From Silene latifolia (lineage: Eukaryota > Streptophyta > Magnoliopsida > Caryophyllales > Caryophyllaceae), in contig NC_133526.1 of assembly GCF_048544455.1 (NCBI RefSeq), forward strand, positions 6,464,001-6,528,000: DNA of 64,000 nucleotides, in the 5' to 3' direction. Shown piece after piece: positions 55,822 through 64,000 of the stretch (positions are counted from its first letter, which is position 1; each line of letters opens with the position of its first letter). A program made the position numbers and the translations under genes. A model generated the notes under the pieces. That model saw only the letters and a list, made by a program, of their open reading frames with translations. It was not told the DNA's origin and did not search any database.

Positions 55822-56505
55822 ACGAGGGGGTTGAATCCGCCGGGCCCATGCATTCCCGCACCACCACATGGACCATGTAAGCCACCCCTTCGGGGGGCTG
55901 CAGTGGCCAAGTGATCATCGCCCCAGCTGGTAGTTGAACCCGGGGCCTCTCAACCCTGCATTTCTGCAAGTTTCAAGGTTTAACCCGGGTACCACTGGAC
56001 TAACACCACTTGGTTACCTATTTTAATATTAAGATGGATATGTCCGTCTTAAGAGAGACCAACTACTGGTTGATTACCGGATTATTGTCAACTTGACCTG
56101 TTTTAATTTGAAGACGGATAAAATGTATGTTACTGTTATAACCCTGGACTAGACGCAAAACTATATGGGATAATAGATGCATATCGGCTAATAACATTAT
56201 ACACATACGAGCAGGTGGTGTTGCCGAAAGCAGAACCAAAGTTCAATGCCCCGTTCTTGGGATTTACAAAAACTGCTGAAGTCTGGAACTCAAGGGCATG
56301 CATGATTGGCCTGATTGGCACTTTCATTGTTGAACTGGTATGTAACCTGATCATCTTACCCGATTCGGCTTCCTGTAGCTCTTCTACTGTCACCAGTTGA
56401 AATGTAATGTAATGTAATGTAATGTGACTTTTGCAGATACTGAACAAGGGAATACTAGAGCTTATCGGCGTGGAAATTGGCAAAGGACTCGATATTCCTC
56501 TCTGA
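55457..56505 (+). CDS. OHP1: One-helix protein 1 (OHP1, Hlip-type), chloroplast, three exons
   Basis: Exons: 55457-55615, 56215-56337 and 56437-56505, GT-AG and in phase, 351 nt and 116 aa. Residues 1 to about 45 form a Ser/Lys/Arg-rich chloroplast transit peptide. The mature part (AAKLPPGVVLPKAEPKFNAP, FLGFTKTAEVWNSRACMIGL, IGTFIVELILNKGILELIG) is very close to Arabidopsis OHP1 from memory. The single membrane helix carries the chlorophyll-binding ExxNxR motif (E75, N78, R80). OHP1 pairs with OHP2, binds pigments and, with HCF244, is needed to build the photosystem II reaction centre in the thylakoid. Length fits the Arabidopsis protein (110 aa). Intron 1 contains a SINE in reverse orientation (55792-56015). 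A (TAATG)n run lies in intron 2 near 56401. Confidence 0.95.
55792..56015 (-). mobile_element. tRNA-derived SINE in OHP1 intron 1
   Basis: Read on the minus strand: start ACCAAGTGGTGTTAGTCCAG (A box), a B-box-like GGGTTCAACTACC, a GC-rich body, and an A tail (T run about 55790-55819 on plus). Flanks ACCTGTTTTAAT (55780-55791) and ACCTATTTTAAT (56016-56027) are a 12-bp duplication with one change. Different family from the SINEs at 3501 and 37100. Confidence 0.8.
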
Positions 56506-59500
56506 AATTTTTTACTTACGCGTACCAATGTATCAACTTAGACGGGTTAAATCCTACTGTAATGGAATGAATACAGACTACTGTTTATCATACTTTGTAC
56601 AAGCGCTACTGTCAAACTATCAATCGTTCATCTATTCCATTTTAGATCGTCTTTGTTGTATTCAATACTTGGACACCATACATGCATTGCCTTACTTGCT
56701 GACTTCTTTAATACTAGCAAACTTTTATTTGATACAACAACTTAAAAAGTATCAAAACTATTTAGTTGACCTAAATTTTATGTCGAGATCATTGGACTAA
56801 GAAAACAAAAGAAAATCATCATGGAAGACGATGAATTCGATAGTGTCTTAAACTCAATTTTCAAGTAAATTTAAAAATGTGAATATCCGCAATTATTCGT
56901 ATCCAAGTAATAGCCAATTATTTATATTCATTATTCAAGTAAATTTATATTCGATAGTGTCTTAAAACAGCATATTAACTAGTCAAACAAGTTAAAAGGT
57001 TTCAATATGCTAAAAATTTTCTACTGTTTACCAAACACTCTCCGACAAACGGAATGGAGTAATAGCCATTCTATAGTAGTAATTCGAGTAAAGCATAATA
57101 GAAGGACCTTAAATATGGCAAAAGATTGTTATAAGGACCTAAAATTTAAATATGAGGCTTTCAGGACCTATGTTGGTTTATGCCGTTAACTTCTATTCTT
57201 TCCGTTTAACAGTTTAACTTTACTAGCTTACTGATCTCCATCCTATCCTATTTCCATGCAAAGTGCAAGTTAAGGCCTAATGATTTTTTTTTCAGATTAA
57301 GAATGAAAACTTCAATAGTTAGTAAAATGAATTTTCTTAAGAATCAAACATTTTTTTACGATTTTAAAATCAATAATGATAGTAAAGATAATCCAATTTT
57401 TTTTTAAAAAAAGAGCAAGTTAAGGCCATTTTCTTTTAGACTTAGTTTCAATTTTTATACACAAATTGTTCTATAGGTCTGTCTTATATCATGAGACCAG
57501 CCCATAATCCAAAAGCCCAAACAATTAACTTATTACCCACCTTTTTAATCAAATAACCAAAAGTCACAAAAAAGTAGTTAATAAACTTGTAAAAAAAAAT
57601 ATTTTATTTTGAAAACCTAAAGTTTTATATTAATAACTTGTATATTTAAATATGTTAGTTTTTATCATAAAATGTCGTGTTGTTAAAATATAAATTAAAT
57701 TAAATTTTAATCTTTGGGCTTCTCTCCTTTTGGGCCAGTCTTATACTATAGGACGGTCCTATAGGAGAGTTGCTGATTTTTATAAGTTTTGTTCAGATCG
57801 ATTCAGTTCATATTAGTTCAATTATTTCTTTCTTACAATTTCAATTTAGTTCCGTTCAAATTAGTTTAGGCCAGTTCAATTAAGTTAGGTCCATTCAATT
57901 CAGTTTAAATAAGTTTAGTTCAATTCAAACAATTTCAATTCTAAAAAGCAGGGCCTAAGTCTCTTTAAAATTGTTTTACGAGAAAATCCCAAGACCCATA
58001 CAAACTCAACCTATAAAGGTTAAAAACAAGTATTTTTCAAACCCAAAATATGCTCGACTCTTTTTTTACTCGAATCTAAAGTTACCAAACTCGTAACTGG
58101 CTCAACCGACTCGTTTGACATGTTTAGAGGGGGGAGGATAAATTTGATTTTGAATGGATCAATTGGGGTTCGTGTGATTTCACGTTTGGTTAGTGTTGAG
58201 CCGTTTAGGGCCATATACTGAGTACGTTATTTTGGCAAATTTTTGTTTTCATTATTTTGGTAAATTTTCGTTTCTAGTTCATTGATTCGTCTTGTTAAAT
58301 TGTTTTTTCGTGATGGGAAATTTTTGCTAAACTTTAATGATCAACTAATCTTGTATAAGGCGGTTTAATATGCATAAAACGCAAAACAATTTTTGACCAT
58401 ATTAGCAGATATGCATTTTCGTATATTCGATATAGTTTATATAAAAACCGAATCGGATAGTATCAGCAAAATTTGATATTGGATATTTGGATATACTATT
58501 TCCTATACAGTTCTCATTTTTAAAAAATAAATATTTATAAAAATATGATTAAGAGTTAATATATCACCTTCTACAAAATAGTCTATCTAGTAATACACAA
58601 ATTCTTGTTTGTGACGGCACATATCCGTCACAAGCTGAAGACGGATACCATTTTACCTCATAAAGTACCTACTTTTTCTCTCTCTGCAACACTATTCATG
58701 TGGTCCCCTTTCTCCACTAACCCATTTTGTTACCATTTTATCTCACAAAATATCCGCCATAAATGGTAACCCGTCACAAGGGAGACCAATTGCTAATAAT
58801 ATATGGGTCCTCTTTGATCCTTTTTGCTAGCCAAAGTTGTAGACTTCTAGCGTGGAACATTTTGAGCGTGATATTTTTAACAGAATTTTTGACGGACGTT
58901 ATCTCAGGTCCTTAAAGCTCTCCAAAATTAATTGGAGTCCTTAAAGCTACTATATTGCATAGTTGAGGTCCTTCCTGTGTACCAAACACCCTATATGCTG
59001 TCATACTCAACCAAAATCGTAATTGAGTAATTTATCTTCGATGCTTGCTGATCTTATATCTTACTGTATAAAGGTTCGTTTAATTTAATAATGTATTTGT
59101 TCGTATTTTTACATTGAATTTATCTGCTGCTATTACATTATTCCCTGGGAAATTTGATTGACATCATTTTTTTGATGAATATGCTCATAACCTGTTCGAT
59201 TAAATGCCTAAGCTAAAATTTCACATCTACTTTTTCTTTCTACCGTTTTTTGCGGATTTCTTCTTTAACTACCAAGTATATGTACTTATGGAGACGTAAG
59301 TGTTCGTCTAACAGATTTAAAATTACCTATATTACCATTACATTTGGGCGATAGTATTCATACAATTGTTTCAAACATGAGCTTCAAGTTATAATTGGAT
59401 GAATTAATGATGGAAGTTGGAATTACATAGTTGTAGGAAATTTCGCTTTCAATGTGGTAATAAGTTATAATTGGATAAATTACTGATGGAAGTTGGAAAT

Positions 59501-59722
59501 TTGATAGCACTATATATACTATCGTTCTCAATTTCTTGCCTTTACGATTTGGTTTTGTTTGATTGCGTCTCATCTTTTCTCTATGTATTAATGTATGGTA
59601 CTATGGTAGATTACATTATAGGTGGTTGTTGTAGTTACAATTACAAACCTCTATTTTCTACTTAAACCTGCATTGCATTGTTTTCTAGGTTTAACAACAT
59701 TATCCCTCCCTCCCTCCTAATT
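56506..59722. other. Spacer without a recognised gene
   Basis: AT-rich sequence between OHP1 and the FAD monooxygenase. It should hold the OHP1 3' UTR and the promoter of the next gene. Short ORFs (56477-56800 overlaps the OHP1 end; 57007-57189; 58020-58214) show no domain. A MITE-like repeat lies at 58614-58780. A duplicated word (TAATTGGATGAATTA/TAATTGGATAAATTA with TGATGGAAGTTGGAA) occurs at 59391 and 59467. Confidence 0.45.
58614..58780. repeat. MITE-like repeat with TTGTGACGG ends
   Basis: Starts TTGTGACGGCACATATCC near 58612 and ends AACCCGTCACAAGGGAGACC near 58790. Inside, TACCATTTTACCTCATAAAG and TACCATTTTATCTCACAAAA are direct near-repeats. Target duplication not found. Confidence 0.45.
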
Positions 59723-63631
<3,909 letters not shown>

Positions 63632-64000
63632 TATAGCAAGTTAAAAAAATACTATTGTGATTTGATGTCTTAAGTTGCTCTATGAATACATTAGTCAGAT
63701 AAACAAAATAAAATAAAATTCCATACATAGTTTGTTGAACATCTCTTTGTTATATGTAAAGTTACAACTAATGTAGGTCTAGTGGACTGTTTATTTGGGA
63801 TTTTAGTGACTGTTTATTTGGGATTTTAGTCTGAGTTGGATGCCAGTAACATAGGTTTTCGTAATGGTTGCTTTGCTTATGCTCCACGATTAGCGGTCTA
63901 AATCGAGTAATTACTTTGTTTATGCGCAACGATTCTTGCTGAATATGGCACATATTGAGGTGAGTTTCAACCGTCGTTAATTCGTACTTTTACATAGATT
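63632..64000. other. 3' flank of the FAD monooxygenase
   Basis: Probable 3' UTR with AATAAA-like words (AAAATAAAATAAAATTCC near 63705) and a short direct repeat, GACTGTTTATTTGGGATTTT, at about 63785 and 63810. No further gene visible before the window ends. Confidence 0.5.

Overview
The window is nuclear DNA of a flowering plant (eudicot). Genes are split by short GT-AG introns, spacers are AT-rich, and the products are plant-specific (One-helix protein 1, PRA1A, DUF3475/DUF668 protein, QALGGH zinc finger, plant mobile domain proteins). Stowaway, hAT, Harbinger, Mutator-like, Helitron and SINE repeats fill the spacers. The repeats look like those of Caryophyllales (Amaranthaceae or relatives), but that is a guess. 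No bacterial, organellar, rRNA, true tRNA or CRISPR feature was seen.

Layout. 1-1756: 3' part of an intronless plant-mobile-domain (PMD) gene (+). 3784-4533: intronless RING-H2 E3 ligase (-). 5959-10291: six-exon Fes1-type Hsp70 nucleotide exchange factor (+). 12592-17045: seven-exon PRA1A-type Rab-acceptor protein (-), with a 2.9-kb first intron holding a Tourist-like MITE and a large inverted repeat. 17.7-21.4 kb: two same-length Stowaway MITEs on either side of a 2.9-kb solo LTR. 22735-24912: second PMD gene (+), a paralogue of the first. 26500-26658: short membrane-peptide ORF (+). 27.4-43 kb: gene-poor and rich in mobile elements, with only an 88-aa small protein (-, 30011-30277) and a single-finger C2H2 repressor (+, 37765-38220). 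43140-44564: DUF3475/DUF668 protein related to PSK SIMULATOR (+). 44.8-48.8 kb: fold-back element, probable Helitron with nested insertions, and a hAT MITE. 49444-54706: eight-exon GID4 (+). 55457-56505: three-exon OHP1 (+). 59723-63631: ten-exon FAD monooxygenase (+).

The five spliced models were assembled by hand from GT-AG junctions. Each keeps frame and gives the family's length: Fes1 377 aa, PRA1A 209 aa, GID4 214 aa, OHP1 116 aa, FAD monooxygenase 689 aa. The genes do not form a pathway. They are ordinary housekeeping, regulatory and photosynthetic genes. From memory, Arabidopsis Fes1C (At5g02150), OHP1 (At5g02120) and PRA1A1 (At5g02040) also lie close together, so part of the order may be ancient synteny.

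The most striking structures are in the accessory DNA. At 33.35-35.43 kb four elements are nested, the inner three with exact target-site evidence. The Helitron in that stack sits in one copy of a tandem duplication whose sister copy keeps the empty site. Other notable structures are two large fold-back repeats, a TIR element with a hairpin in each end, two hAT MITEs sharing ends, and a decayed tandem array in the Fes1 intron. I found no clearly new gene system.
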